64,000 bases of DNA from Desulfocurvibacter africanus subsp. africanus DSM 2603 (GTDB lineage: Bacteria; Desulfobacterota; Desulfovibrionia; Desulfovibrionales; Desulfovibrionaceae). Below the pieces are notes generated by a model that had not been told where the DNA came from, ran no database searches, and saw nothing but the letters and a program-made list of their open reading frames with translations. Within the stretch, counting starts at the first letter, position 1, and each line of letters begins with the position of its first letter. Made by a program: the position numbers and the translations under genes. The DNA lies in NCBI RefSeq assembly GCF_000422545.1, contig NZ_AULZ01000001.1:62001-126000 (forward strand), in the 5' to 3' direction. This document shows, piece by piece, positions 51,920 to 61,512 of this stretch.

Positions 51920-53276
51920 TGGCTATACTCCATACGGCGTTTGGCAGGTAGGATGTTTCCTCGCGCTGTCGCAGGTCACGGATACGTCGCTTGCCCGGAG
52001 GAGGCAGGCATGAAGCGTCCTCCGACATGCCCAGCTCCAGGCGCAGACTGTTGTCTTCAATGGCCTCGCGCAGGCCGGGCGTTTGTTTGATTCGCGAACG
52101 CGCCTCGTCCAACAGGCGCTGGTGATGCGCAGGCTGCGTGGGCGACCAGAGCGTCACGCGCAGAATGTCGGTCCCATCCTGATCCGTCAGCAGGGCCTCG
52201 TGAAAGGACAGATCCTCCAAGGGCCACAGCGCTTCGTCGAGGGCAGCGGATTGAAGACCGTGCACGCCCGTATCGCCCCGGCCACGCACCATGAGACGCG
52301 GGAGGCTGGTGCCGCAGGGACATGGTTCGGACAGCAGGCGGCCCAGATCGCCGGTGCGGTAGCGCAGCAAGGGCATGCCGCGCCGGCGGAGAGTCGTCAG
52401 CACCACCTCGCCTTCCTGCCCGACGGGCAGGGGTTGGCCGCTGACCGGATCGACGGTCTCCACGTACAGGTCCGCCTCGCGCAAGTGTGCTCCGGCCTGG
52501 GCGCGGCATTCCACGCCGCCGCCGAGACCTGTCTCGGTCAGTCCATAATGCACGAAGACCTCGCAGCCCAGGGCCTGGGCGATGGCCTCGCGTAACGCAG
52601 GTGTGACCGGATCGCCCGAGAGCAGTACCGAGCCGACATCGCCAGGCCTGAGCATGCCCGTCAGCCTGCCATGGCGCGCCACGGCCAGGACTTGGGAAGG
52701 AATGCCGACCAGGCCGTCGCTGCCGTGGGCCGCGACTGCGCGCACGGCTTCGTCCAGATTCTGCACGAAGCCGTGGCAATGGCAGGTCGCGCCGACGCGC
52801 CGCAGGCCGCGCGCGAGCAGGTCGCCCACGCTTCCCGGCCGTTGGCCCGGCATGAACAGGAGCACTCTGCCCCCGGAGCCGATCATGGTTGTCATGCCAT
52901 GCGCGAAAAAATCGATGGTGTGCTCCAGGTCGTCATGGGTAAAGAAAAGCCGCTTGGGCCGGCCAGTTGTGCCCGAGGTGTCCATAGTCACCACGCGTTC
53001 GATTTCGCCCTGGGAGACGCACAGCAGCCGGAGCGGATCGCGCCGCAGATCTTCGGGAGCCGTGAAAGGCAGCCGCGCCAGATCATCCAGGCAGCACAAG
53101 TCGTCGCCCCGTATGCGCAGCCGCTCGCCGTAAAAGGGGCTGTTGGTGACCGCATGATCCAGGGTGCGGCGCAGCGCTTCGAGTTGCCAAGCGCGCACAT
53201 GCTCCAGACTTAAGGCTTCGGGCCCAACTCCCACGAGTTGGGCGATCCAGGCGTGCAGGGGCGTGCGCGGGATCAT
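51909..53276 (-). CDS. AMP-dependent CoA ligase, DVU_1553-like family
   Basis: A 455-residue PaaK-type adenylating enzyme. The A3 motif is VTMDTSGTTGRPKR (about 95-108), A5 is HYGLTETGLGGG (about 237), and LLRYRTGDLGRLLSEPCPCG (about 304) leads into a C-terminal domain. It differs from the ligase at 45187 in having VLLFMPGQRPGSVGDLL and a longer tail, and in lacking the usual lysine-containing end of PaaK. It matches the family I recall as DVU_1553 in D. vulgaris, always placed with the radical SAM and methyltransferase genes. It overlaps the radical SAM gene by four bases. Confidence 0.82.
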   Translation of the reverse strand: MIPRTPLHAWIAQLVGVGPEALSLEHVRAWQLEALRRTLDHAVTNSPFYGERLRIRGDDLCCLDDLARLPFTAPEDLRRDPLRLLCVSQGEIERVVTMDTSGTTGRPKRLFFTHDDLEHTIDFFAHGMTTMIGSGGRVLLFMPGQRPGSVGDLLARGLRRVGATCHCHGFVQNLDEAVRAVAAHGSDGLVGIPSQVLAVARHGRLTGMLRPGDVGSVLLSGDPVTPALREAIAQALGCEVFVHYGLTETGLGGGVECRAQAGAHLREADLYVETVDPVSGQPLPVGQEGEVVLTTLRRRGMPLLRYRTGDLGRLLSEPCPCGTSLPRLMVRGRGDTGVHGLQSAALDEALWPLEDLSFHEALLTDQDGTDILRVTLWSPTQPAHHQRLLDEARSRIKQTPGLREAIEDNSLRLELGMSEDASCLPPPGKRRIRDLRQREETSYLPNAVWSIAIDR

Positions 53277-54691
53277 CCCCGCCCCCGATGCAGCGGCGTG
53301 CCGTCGGCAGCGGTCAGGTTCCAGGCGCAGAACGGGACCAGCCGCCCGTCCGGCGAAACGACATGGATGCAGCAGCCTTGCAGCCGCTCCAGATCCAGGG
53401 TCCAGGCATCCTGGAAGGCCATGGCCGAAACAGTGAAGGTGGATCGCGCCTGATCCAGGAAGAGATCGAAATCGCCCTTGGCACGGCTAGCGGTATTGTC
53501 CGGCGACGTGTCCAAGGGCTTGGGCGCTACCCATTCCCTGGCCACCCGCGCCACGGCGCGGCGAGAGCCTTCCTCGGCCGGAATGGGATCTGTCTTGGGA
53601 CCGCAGCAACCGCCGGTTTTCAGCGGCTTGAGTTTGCCGTCCAGCGTGCGCACGTACGTGGCGTGGAACGAACAGAGGGCGTGTTCGCAGCCCGGCGGTT
53701 CGAAGTGCGCGGCGCACAGCATGCCGTCGGTCTGCGCTTCGAGCAGACGCATGATTTCCGGCAGGGTGATGCGCTCGCCGTCGGGCGCGCCCGGAAAGCG
53801 GCCAAAGCGGCTCATGGGCTGGATGTGCACGCCGCGTACGCCGATGCCCATGCTCAGGGCGTACTCGACGATCGGGCCAAGGGCCTGCTCGTTGACGCCC
53901 GGCGCGAGCGTGGGCACCAGCACCACGCCCAGACCCAATTCCAGGCAGCGCTCCACCGCGAGCAGTTTGCGATGCAGGAGCGGCCGACCGCGCAGGACGC
54001 GGTACGTTTCGTCGTCCATGGCGTCGAACTGCAGGAAGACAGAGGCCAGGCCCGCATTACGCAAGGTCTGGGCATAGACCGCGTCCTGGGCCAGGCGCAG
54101 GCCGTTGGTGTTGAGCTGGATGAAGGAAAAGCCGCGTTCGCGGCCCAGGGCCACGATCTCGGGCAGATCGTCGCGCACGGTCGGCTCGCCGCCCGAGAGT
54201 TGGATGTTGCACGGCCCGGAGGCGGCCATGACCCGCTCGTACCAGAAACCGATGCGCGCCAGGTCCGGATCTCCGGCCGGGTCAGTCCCTCCCGCCGAGG
54301 CAAAGCAGACCGGGCAGGCCAGGTTGCAGCGCGCGGTGACCTCAAGCAGGGCCGTGCAGGTGTGCTGGCCGTGCTCCTCGCACAGGCCGCAGTCGTGCGG
54401 GCAGCCCTTTTCGCGGCAGGTGAGGCTCAGGCGCGGCGCGGACGGAAGCTTGGGCCGTTTCCAGGCCTCGAAATCCGGCGCGCCGCGCCATATAGGCGCG
54501 CTGAAGCGCCCGTGTTCCGGGCAATCCTTGATCAGCCAGGTCGTATCTCCCTGGCCGACACGACGCGCGTCCACGCTGCGCAGGCAGATCGGGCAGACGC
54601 TGCGGGTTGCGCCGTGATCGCGCGAAGTTTCCTTGGTCTGTTTCCATGCGCCCCGTCCGTCTGTGGGCGGTATGTGCGGTTTACCAGTCAT
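53273..54691 (-). CDS. Radical SAM protein, TrsS/DVU_1554-like
   Basis: A 472-residue enzyme. Before the radical SAM domain there is a cysteine-rich front part: SVCPICLRSVDARR, KDCPEHGRF, CREKGCPHDCGLCEEHG. The radical SAM motif is ARCNLACPVCFASAGG (about 123), with GGEP-type QLSGGEPTVRDDLP. C-terminal cysteines (GCEHALC, KTGGCCGP, GCCIHVV) suggest additional Fe-S clusters. The general layout resembles the MJ0619-type enzymes of C1 metabolism. In the DVU_155x set it is named TrsS in public annotation, as I recall. The ATG at 54691 is preferred over a GTG at 54700. It overlaps the C-GCAxxG gene by 11 bases. Confidence 0.82.
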   Translation of the reverse strand: MTGKPHIPPTDGRGAWKQTKETSRDHGATRSVCPICLRSVDARRVGQGDTTWLIKDCPEHGRFSAPIWRGAPDFEAWKRPKLPSAPRLSLTCREKGCPHDCGLCEEHGQHTCTALLEVTARCNLACPVCFASAGGTDPAGDPDLARIGFWYERVMAASGPCNIQLSGGEPTVRDDLPEIVALGRERGFSFIQLNTNGLRLAQDAVYAQTLRNAGLASVFLQFDAMDDETYRVLRGRPLLHRKLLAVERCLELGLGVVLVPTLAPGVNEQALGPIVEYALSMGIGVRGVHIQPMSRFGRFPGAPDGERITLPEIMRLLEAQTDGMLCAAHFEPPGCEHALCSFHATYVRTLDGKLKPLKTGGCCGPKTDPIPAEEGSRRAVARVAREWVAPKPLDTSPDNTASRAKGDFDLFLDQARSTFTVSAMAFQDAWTLDLERLQGCCIHVVSPDGRLVPFCAWNLTAADGTPLHRGRG

Positions 54692-55148
54692 GATGCTCAC
54701 CCGGCGGCAGCGTGGGGTCGATGCCGCTCTCCTGCAGGAGTTCCAGGGATTTGCTCCAAGCCGAGGCGATCAGACCGCCGCAGCGGCCGGGGTCCGGCCT
54801 TCCCGCGGAGCCCTCACCCAGGATATCGGCGCAACGTATGCCCGCACAGCCGGCGCAGGCCTGCGTGCCGAACCACTCGACCAGTTCCGTAATCATGAGC
54901 GGCAGCCGGTCGTGCGCGGTCTCGTCGTCCGCGCCCTTGCCCGCGTAATAGGAGATCAGGCAGGCCGAGCCAGTGAGCACGCCGCACAACTCGCCGCAGC
55001 CGCCCAGCCCGTTGCCCAGCCCGCCCACGGCGCGCACCAGGTCCGGGTTCTCGCGGCCGGTCATCTCCAGGGCCAGGAGCAGCAGGATCTGACTGCAGTT
55101 GTAGCCCTTGCCGTGCAGCCGCATGAGCGTCAGGTCCAGATCATCCAT
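54681..55148 (-). CDS. C-GCAxxG-C-C family protein, DVU_1555-like
   Basis: A 155-residue protein. The family motif appears as KGYNCSQILLLL (Cys near residue 18), then GLGGCGELCGVLTGSACLIS and CAGCAGIRC. These cysteines probably hold a cluster, as in the family often paired with redox proteins. Its core is also used in the split-Soret cytochrome at 33961. GGAG lies seven bases before the ATG at 55148, and the start overlaps the methyltransferase stop. Its place between radical SAM and methyltransferase genes is the conserved DVU order. Confidence 0.82.
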   Translation of the reverse strand: MDDLDLTLMRLHGKGYNCSQILLLLALEMTGRENPDLVRAVGGLGNGLGGCGELCGVLTGSACLISYYAGKGADDETAHDRLPLMITELVEWFGTQACAGCAGIRCADILGEGSAGRPDPGRCGGLIASAWSKSLELLQESGIDPTLPPGEHHDW

Positions 55149-55983
55149 GTCGAGACTCCATTTTGCGGGCCACGAGCAGATAGTAACCGGCGCGGGGCCG
55201 TCGAGCGTTCGAACCGTGGCCGCAACGGCACCCCTGGTCCGACCTTGCATCGCCGGTACGGCCGAGGAACGTCTCCAGCGGAATGCCCGCGAAGACCAGC
55301 TCGGCCGCGAAGCGTTTGAGCAGCGGCGTGTGGTCCTCCACGAGCAAAGGCTCGAATCCGGCCGCGCGCACCAGTTCGAGCACGTTTTCCAGAGGCAGCG
55401 CGCCGTCCAGACACGATGCGGGACAAGGCGCATTGTGCAGCGGCTCGCGGCGATCCAGGGCATACAGGTCGCTCAGCGCCAGCATCCCGCCGGGCCTGAG
55501 CACGCGGTGCCATTCGCCAAGCGCCTGGCCGGGGTCCGGCAACAGCGAGAGGACACATTCGCTGAGAATGCCGTCCAGACATCCGTCGCCAAACGGCAAC
55601 TGCTGGGCCTGGCCGCGTAAAACGGGCAGCTCGGGCCGTGCGCGGCAGCGCGCAAGCTGGTCCAGAGATCGGTCGATGCCCAGGGGAACGAGGCCCATGC
55701 CGCACATGAACTCCAGGCTGTCGCCAGCGCCGCAGCCCGCGTCCAGCACGCGCGCGCCGGGCGGCAAGGCACAGATCTCCAGAGCCCGTGCCGTGAGCGT
55801 CAGTCCGCCGGGCCGCAGCATGCGGCCTTCGAAGCCGGTCGGCGCTTCCAGCTTGCCGGAATGATCTGAAGGAGGCGCAAGCTGACCGGCACGCAGCAAG
55901 GCGAGCCGCTCCCATGGCTCATCCACTCCGCCACGACTGGCCCCACATTCATGGATGCCGGCGTGGCGCATTGCCTCGCTCAC
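55141..55983 (-). CDS. SAM-dependent methyltransferase, TrsM/DVU_1556-like
   Basis: A 280-residue class I methyltransferase. Motif I is ARVLDAGCGAGDSLEFMCGM (about 77-96), followed by PLGIDRSLDQLARC, the acidic post-motif LDGILSECVLSLLPDPGQAL, and the motif III area VLRPGGMLALSDLYAL. The GTG start at 55983 overlaps the stop of the zinc-ribbon gene and has GGAGG four bases upstream; a downstream ATG (55971) is possible. The open frame further upstream runs antisense-like through the neighbour and is a shadow. The methyl acceptor is unknown. Confidence 0.82.
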   Translation of the reverse strand: MSEAMRHAGIHECGASRGGVDEPWERLALLRAGQLAPPSDHSGKLEAPTGFEGRMLRPGGLTLTARALEICALPPGARVLDAGCGAGDSLEFMCGMGLVPLGIDRSLDQLARCRARPELPVLRGQAQQLPFGDGCLDGILSECVLSLLPDPGQALGEWHRVLRPGGMLALSDLYALDRREPLHNAPCPASCLDGALPLENVLELVRAAGFEPLLVEDHTPLLKRFAAELVFAGIPLETFLGRTGDARSDQGCRCGHGSNARRPRAGYYLLVARKMESRHG

Positions 55984-56195
55984 TTGTCCTCCAGGATCTG
56001 CTCCACCTCGTGCATCTTGCCCAAGGCCAGCTCCTCGGGCACCAGCACCTGGCCGCAGGTCTTGCAGACCGGCAGCTCCACCACGAACTCGTTGCCCATG
56101 TATTCGAGCGCGACAGGGCCGGGTGTCATTTCCTCGCCGCAGGCCGCGCAACGCCAGCCGCGATACTTTTCCATCAACTCCGGGAATCGTTGCAT
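55980..56195 (-). CDS. Small zinc-ribbon redox protein, DVU_1557-like
   Basis: A 71-residue protein with two paired cysteine motifs: RCAACGEEM (about 15-23) and VCKTCGQVLV (about 43-52), which suit a zinc ribbon or rubredoxin-like site. The family is annotated in public databases as a DVU_1557 family redox protein, as I recall. It lies three bases after the large redox protein and overlaps the methyltransferase start. Confidence 0.8.
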   Translation of the reverse strand: MQRFPELMEKYRGWRCAACGEEMTPGPVALEYMGNEFVVELPVCKTCGQVLVPEELALGKMHEVEQILEDK

Positions 56196-56198
56196 GGC

Positions 56199-58547
56199 TT
56201 ACCCCTTTATGCCCAGCACGCGCATGCGGTGGCACCAGGCGCGATGCACTCGGAAGCGCTCGCCGCCAAGTGGCTCGTACTCCACCCAGTAGGTCACGGC
56301 CGCCGGACGGTGCGAGGCCATGAGCCGATTGCCACCCTCCTGGGCCAGCGCCCGGCCGCTGGCCTGCACCGCATGGATGGTCTGCTTCACGTCCTCGGCC
56401 AGGATGCGCCGCTGGTCCACGGCCAGGCGCACCTCGGGCTCCATCTCCAGTTCAAGTGTTTCCCAGGGTTCCATCTGCGGAGTCTCCTTGCCGGCCTGAG
56501 CCAACAGCGCTCGCTTGAGCCGGGCGCGGTTCTCGTGGCGGTCGGCCGTGCCGGGCCCCTTGCGCACGTAGGGCTCGGGACTAGCGGGTTGCACTGCGTC
56601 CGGCGATTCCGGAAAGATCAGGTCGAGCAGGTGTGTGACCCGTTTGCCGCTGCGCGAGAGGCTGTCGCGGCACATGGCGCAATAGGCCAGATAGTCGCGC
56701 TCGCTCTGCTTTGCTCGGCGCAAAGCGAACTCGCGGCCCATGTCCGGGTTGGCCGCTTCCATGAGCCCGCCGTAGCCGCAGCACAGGGTCCGCTCGCGCG
56801 AGAGCGCCAGCTCCTCGATGGGCGCGGCCAGCCGCGTGAGCAGTTCGCGCACGGAATCAAGGAACCTGGGCTGGTCGCGCGCCGTGCATGGGTCGTGCAG
56901 CGCATGGACCGCATCCGGCGCGGCCGCGCCCTCGGGCAGGCTGGTTTTCAGCAGAACTTCCCATAACGGGACTGTCTCCACTCCGGGCAGATGGTCGCGG
57001 AAGGTCGCTCCGCAGGTCGGACAGGCCAGGATCAGCTTGGGCTTGCCGAGTTTTTCCCAGGCCGCGTGCACGCGCGCCAGTTGAGGCTGCAGCATGTCCT
57101 CCCGCGCGGCCCACTGCGCGGGCGCGCCGCAACAGTGCAGCATGATGCCCACGCCGGTCAGCTTTTCCCGCAGGTGCGCCAGGGTGCGTTGCACGTGGTC
57201 AGGCGACGCGCCCGAGAGCTGGCAACCGGGGAAGAAGAGGTATGCGCATGCGCCGAGTTCGCCGGATTCGTCCGTTCCCCGCGCATCAAGCAATAGTGAA
57301 GCAGCCTCCGAGGTGTTGAACTCCAGGTCGCGCAGAGCGAAATCGTGCGCCGAGAGCGGCATCTTCTTCGTCTTGACCATCTCGGCGCGAGCCTGGGCGC
57401 AAAGGTCGGCCATAAAGAAGTCGTTGGGGCAGACGGTCTCGCACAGCCCGCAGTAGCTGCAGGAGTTGATGAGCTTGTTGGCCTGGCGCAGACCGTGGAT
57501 CACGGAGAGATTGTTGTAGATCTCGCGCGCGTATTTGCGCGGATAGCCCTTGTAGCGCTCCAGGTAGGCGCAGACCTTGACGCACTCCATGCACTCGCAC
57601 TGCAGGCAGCGCGACGCCTCGGCCGCGGCCTCCTCGGGCAGGTAGCCTCCGGGCTCGGCCGTGGGCACGGCGGGTTTGCGTTCCACCCCCTCGATGGAGG
57701 TGAACAGCCGCGTCGCGCACGGACCCTCCTTCTCGCGCGAGGCAGTCATGGAGACCACCTGCACGAGGCGGTCCATGGATACGGCGGCCTTGCGGCCCTG
57801 CGCGGCCAGGCCGATGGGCGAAAGCGGCCCAAGCGGCTGCACGCCGCCCGCGAACACGCCCGGCATGGACGTCGCCAAACTCAGCGGCTCCAGCTTCGGC
57901 GTTCCGTCCCGCTCGGTCTCCAAGCCCAGCTTGGCGGCGTCCGGCGGGGTGCGCTCGTCGAAGCCCACGTAGACCGCGTCATGCTCATCGGCCAGCCGCT
58001 TCAGGGTGGCGGCTTCCAGGGGCAGGCCGGGATGCAGGGTCACGCGCAGCATTTTCAGCCGTTCCAGCTCGGCCGAGAGCGCCGCGCGAGGCAACCGTTC
58101 CTCGGGCAGGTCGAGCAGCGTGCCGCCCGGTTCATCGCTGAAGAGCGAAACCGCATAGCCCTTCCTGCCCATGTCCCAGGCCACGGTCAGGGCGCTCAGG
58201 CCGCCACCGACCACGGCCACTCGCTTGCCGCGCGGCGGCAGAGGAAGCAGGCGGCCCCTGGCCTTGGTGTTGAGCGTGCAGGCGCGCTCCAGTTCACCGA
58301 TGTGGATGGACTCTTCCACGTCGCCCCTGCGGCAGCTCGCCTCGCAGGGATGATCGCAGATGAGGCCCAGCACGCCCGGCAGTGGCATGGTGCGTTCGAG
58401 CACCGCCCGCGCGCCAGCCATGTCGCTAGCCGCCAGAAAACGAGTCAGCGCCCGCACGTCCACATGGATGGGACAAGCGGCCTGACAAAACGGCGGCTCT
58501 TCCTGGATGCAGCGGTGTTCCCAGTCGCGAAGCTCCTGCTGTTCCAT
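56199..58547 (-). CDS. FAD/NAD-linked Fe-S oxidoreductase with CCG domains, DVU_1558-like
   Basis: A 782-residue redox protein. The N-terminus is GltD-like with cluster cysteines (FCQAACPIHVDV, CDHPCEASCRRGDV). The dinucleotide fold is RVAVVGGGLSALTVAWDMGR (about 106-125), though the second half of the NAD-binding part seems short. Two ferredoxin-type clusters follow: CLQCECMECVKVC (about 317) and CSYCGLCETVC (about 361). Two CCG domains as in HdrB/GlpC follow: FFPGCQLSG with LHCCGAPA, and TLCCGYGG with YCAMC. The C-terminal ~110 residues are unique. It probably takes electrons from the aldehyde oxidoreductase. GGAGG lies seven bases before the ATG at 58547. Confidence 0.84.
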   Translation of the reverse strand: MEQQELRDWEHRCIQEEPPFCQAACPIHVDVRALTRFLAASDMAGARAVLERTMPLPGVLGLICDHPCEASCRRGDVEESIHIGELERACTLNTKARGRLLPLPPRGKRVAVVGGGLSALTVAWDMGRKGYAVSLFSDEPGGTLLDLPEERLPRAALSAELERLKMLRVTLHPGLPLEAATLKRLADEHDAVYVGFDERTPPDAAKLGLETERDGTPKLEPLSLATSMPGVFAGGVQPLGPLSPIGLAAQGRKAAVSMDRLVQVVSMTASREKEGPCATRLFTSIEGVERKPAVPTAEPGGYLPEEAAAEASRCLQCECMECVKVCAYLERYKGYPRKYAREIYNNLSVIHGLRQANKLINSCSYCGLCETVCPNDFFMADLCAQARAEMVKTKKMPLSAHDFALRDLEFNTSEAASLLLDARGTDESGELGACAYLFFPGCQLSGASPDHVQRTLAHLREKLTGVGIMLHCCGAPAQWAAREDMLQPQLARVHAAWEKLGKPKLILACPTCGATFRDHLPGVETVPLWEVLLKTSLPEGAAAPDAVHALHDPCTARDQPRFLDSVRELLTRLAAPIEELALSRERTLCCGYGGLMEAANPDMGREFALRRAKQSERDYLAYCAMCRDSLSRSGKRVTHLLDLIFPESPDAVQPASPEPYVRKGPGTADRHENRARLKRALLAQAGKETPQMEPWETLELEMEPEVRLAVDQRRILAEDVKQTIHAVQASGRALAQEGGNRLMASHRPAAVTYWVEYEPLGGERFRVHRAWCHRMRVLGIKG

Positions 58548-58596
58548 GGATAAACCTCCGGGTTGCATCGCCTGCCGTGATTGCATTCGCGGCGGC

Positions 58597-58634
58597 AAAG
58601 AAAGTCCCCGGAGCGGACGAGCCGCTCCGGGGAC
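58597..58634 (-). terminator. Strong intrinsic terminator/attenuator just after mop
   Basis: A perfect 13-base-pair stem GTCCCCGGAGCGG / CCGCTCCGGGGAC with a five-base loop, followed on the minus strand by TTTCTTT. It lies 12 bases past the mop stop and about 50 bases before the next start. It should stop most transcripts, leaving mop more abundant than the accessory genes. Confidence 0.88.
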
Positions 58635-58646
58635 GAGTCCGACGGA

Positions 58647-61373
58647 CTAAGCCTTAGCCTGCAAACCAGCGAGAACCTTCTCGGGGTACGCGGGCATGTG
58701 CGTGATGCGCACGCCGCAGGCATTGTAGATGGCGTTGATGATGGCCGCATGCGGGCTGGTCAGAGGCAGTTCGCCTGCGCCGGCCGCGCCGTGGGGGCCG
58801 TGCTTGCGCTGGGATTCCACGTAGATCAGTTCCATGTCGTCCGGAATGTCCTTTATGTAGGGCAGGCCGGCTCCAGCCATGGTGGAGTGCTTCTGGATGT
58901 CCTCGAAGTCCTCGGACAGCGCCAGGCCGATGCCTTGGGCCAGACCGCCCCACATCTGGCCATCCGCGGCCAGCTTGTTGGCGATCTTGCCGATATCGGC
59001 AACCATGGTCATCTTGTCCACGCTGGTCTTGCCCGTAGCCGTTTCCACGCTGACCTGAGCCATGAACACGCCGTACATGTATACGACAAATGGGCAGCCC
59101 TGGCCGTTGGCGTCGCAGTGCGTGCCTTCGTTGGCCGTGAACTTGCCAGCGTATCTGGTCTCCTTGCCGGCGGCCTTCATCTCCGCATAGGTCATGTAGC
59201 CTCCGCCGGGCTTCTTTGCGCCCTGCAGGAGCTTTTCGCAGGCATCCTTGATGGCGTTGCCCACCATGACCTGAGAGCGAGAGCCGCCGGCCGGACCGGA
59301 GTTGGGATTCTGGGTGCTGGCCCAGGTGAACTTCAGCTTGCCCGGCTCCACGCCCATGGGCCGCAGGGCTTCGTGGGCGGTGCTTACGGCGCCGATGTCC
59401 GCGCCCTGGCCGTGATCCTCCCAGGCGCTGATAACGGTGATGGTGCCGTCGGCATTCAGCTCCACGTCGGCTTCGGCGGAGTCCGGGCCGTCCAGGCCGC
59501 AGCCGTACACGCCGACAGCGACGCCCACGCCCTTCTTGACCGCAGCCGTGGATTCGGCCTTGGCTTTTTTCTTGGCCGCTTCATACTTGGGCCGCAGGAT
59601 ATCGATCATCTCCGGCAGGCTGTAGACCTCCGGAGCCTGTCCCGTGGGATTGGTGGAACCCTCGCGGTAGGCGTTCTTGTAGCGCAGCTCCAGCGGATCC
59701 ATGCCCAGCTTCTCGGCCAGTATGTCCATGAGCGACTCCGAGGCGAAGAAACTCTGCGGCGAGCCGTAGCCGCGGAAGGCCGAACCCCAGGCGTGGTTGG
59801 TGCACACGGTGCGGCCCAGGCCACGGATGTTGGGGATATGGTAGCCCGCACCGATAAACTGCACTCCGCGCAGGGTCAGCAGGTCGCCGAACTCCGAGTA
59901 GGGACCGTGGTCCACGGAATAGTCGTGTTCCATGGCCTTGAGTGTGCCGTCCTTGTCCGCCGCCAATTTAAGATTGATGAACCAGGGCGAGCGTTTGCCG
60001 GTGTACTGTTGCTGCTGCTGATAATTGTAGCGCAGGTGCACCGGCCGACCGGTGGCCAGGGCGGCCACGCCGACCAGGGCCTCCATGGTGGGGCTGAACT
60101 TGTAGCCGAAGGTGCCGCCCATGGGGTTGGCCACGAGCACCAGCTTCTCGGGCTCCACGCCCAGGCCAGGAGCGATCATATACAGGTGCAGATGCACGCC
60201 GATGGACTTGGAGTGGATGTAGAGCTTGCCGTCCTCGCCCTTGTAGGCGAAGCCGACGTCGGGCTCCATGGGCATGTGCGGCTGACGCTGCAGGTAGAAG
60301 TCGCCTTCCACCGTGACGTGGCCGTCGCCGTTGAAGAACGGCGCGGTGTCCCCGCCCTTGGCCAGCTTCTGCTCGAAGTAGACGTTGGGCGTGCCGGGGT
60401 GGATCTCGATGGCGTCCTCGGCCATGGCCGCCGGAGCGCTCATGTAGGCCGGCAGCTCCTCAAGGTCCACCTTGACCTTCTCGGCCGCCTTGCGGGCGTT
60501 GCACTCGGAATCGGCGCAGACGATGGCGATGGCGTCACCGTACTGGAAGACCTTTTCGTCGCACAGGATGGGGCGGTCCCAGCCGTCGCCCTTGTTGGTG
60601 GGGAAGGTGATCAGGCCGGTGATGCGGTTCTTGCCCTTTACGTCCTTGTGCGTGAGCACCGAGTGCACGCCGGGCATTTTGAGGGCCTCGGAAGTGTCAA
60701 TGCCCTTAATGTTGGCGTGGGAAACCTTGGCCTGGACCAGGGCCATGTGCAGCGTGTCCTTGGGCATCTTCACGCCCAGGTCCGCGCCGTAGTCCAGCGT
60801 GCCGGTGACCTTGGCCACGGCCGTGGGGCGGGGGTACTTGGAGCCCCAGATACGTTGGTCGTCGGGCATCTTGAAGGCCAGGTCATCCATGCTCATCTCG
60901 CCGCGCACGACCTTGGCCGCGTCCATGACCGCGTCCACCAGGGGCTTGTAGCCGGTGCAGCGGCAGGCGTTGCGGTGCTTCTGGAACCAGTCGCGCACGT
61001 CCTGGCGGGACGGATTCTGGTTGGATTCCAGCAGGCCCACGGCCGAGACGATGAAGCCTGGCGAGCAGAAGCCGCACTGGGCCGCGCCGTGCGCGATCCA
61101 GGCCTGCTGCACGGGATGCAGCTTGTCCGGCGTGCCTATGCCCTCGATGGTGGTGACCTTGGCGCCATCTGCGATGCGCTTCATCTTCATGGCGCACGAG
61201 CGCACGACCTTGCCGTCCAGGATCACGCTGCACGCGCCGCATTGGCCCTGGTCGCAGCCGACCTTGGTGCCGGTCAGGCCCAGCTGCTCGCGCAGCACGG
61301 TTGCCAGACTGGCCTCCGGATCGACGATGACGTTGTGTTCCACTTCGTTGACGCTGAATACTTTTTGAATCAT
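58647..61373 (-). CDS. mop: Aldehyde oxidoreductase, molybdenum hydroxylase of the xanthine oxidase family
   Basis: A 908-residue single-chain enzyme oxidising aldehydes to acids. Cluster II ligands are C40, C45, C48 and C60 (VGCDQGQCGACSVILDG); cluster I ligands are C100, C103, C137 and C139 (QCGFCSPGF, RNACRCTGY). The residue numbers equal those of the D. gigas MOP enzyme (907 residues). The molybdenum domain has GGTFGYKFSP, AWGSAFRGYGSPQ and near the end AAGAGELPLTSPHA, with the catalytic Glu at residue 868. It binds molybdopterin cytosine dinucleotide. It has no FAD domain, so electrons must leave via a partner, probably the large redox protein downstream. AAGGAG lies ten bases before the ATG. 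Confidence 0.95.
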   Translation of the reverse strand: MIQKVFSVNEVEHNVIVDPEASLATVLREQLGLTGTKVGCDQGQCGACSVILDGKVVRSCAMKMKRIADGAKVTTIEGIGTPDKLHPVQQAWIAHGAAQCGFCSPGFIVSAVGLLESNQNPSRQDVRDWFQKHRNACRCTGYKPLVDAVMDAAKVVRGEMSMDDLAFKMPDDQRIWGSKYPRPTAVAKVTGTLDYGADLGVKMPKDTLHMALVQAKVSHANIKGIDTSEALKMPGVHSVLTHKDVKGKNRITGLITFPTNKGDGWDRPILCDEKVFQYGDAIAIVCADSECNARKAAEKVKVDLEELPAYMSAPAAMAEDAIEIHPGTPNVYFEQKLAKGGDTAPFFNGDGHVTVEGDFYLQRQPHMPMEPDVGFAYKGEDGKLYIHSKSIGVHLHLYMIAPGLGVEPEKLVLVANPMGGTFGYKFSPTMEALVGVAALATGRPVHLRYNYQQQQQYTGKRSPWFINLKLAADKDGTLKAMEHDYSVDHGPYSEFGDLLTLRGVQFIGAGYHIPNIRGLGRTVCTNHAWGSAFRGYGSPQSFFASESLMDILAEKLGMDPLELRYKNAYREGSTNPTGQAPEVYSLPEMIDILRPKYEAAKKKAKAESTAAVKKGVGVAVGVYGCGLDGPDSAEADVELNADGTITVISAWEDHGQGADIGAVSTAHEALRPMGVEPGKLKFTWASTQNPNSGPAGGSRSQVMVGNAIKDACEKLLQGAKKPGGGYMTYAEMKAAGKETRYAGKFTANEGTHCDANGQGCPFVVYMYGVFMAQVSVETATGKTSVDKMTMVADIGKIANKLAADGQMWGGLAQGIGLALSEDFEDIQKHSTMAGAGLPYIKDIPDDMELIYVESQRKHGPHGAAGAGELPLTSPHAAIINAIYNACGVRITHMPAYPEKVLAGLQAKA

Positions 61374-61512
61374 GCTGACATCGCTCCTTTCCGTACGGTT
61401 CAAGGGAGCGGGAAGCCCCGGCCGCGGCCGACTCGGCTCGCCAAAGACGGCGGCCCGGTCCGGGTCCTTGCCCGCGTATCGCGTCCCCCATGGGGGGTCA
61501 CTCCTTTTGTGA

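Noticed and set aside
61374-61512. A frame starting at 61491 with AAGGAG upstream that overlaps mop
   Set aside because: It reads Arg/Ser/Gly-rich sequence out of frame through the mop start and shows no fold.
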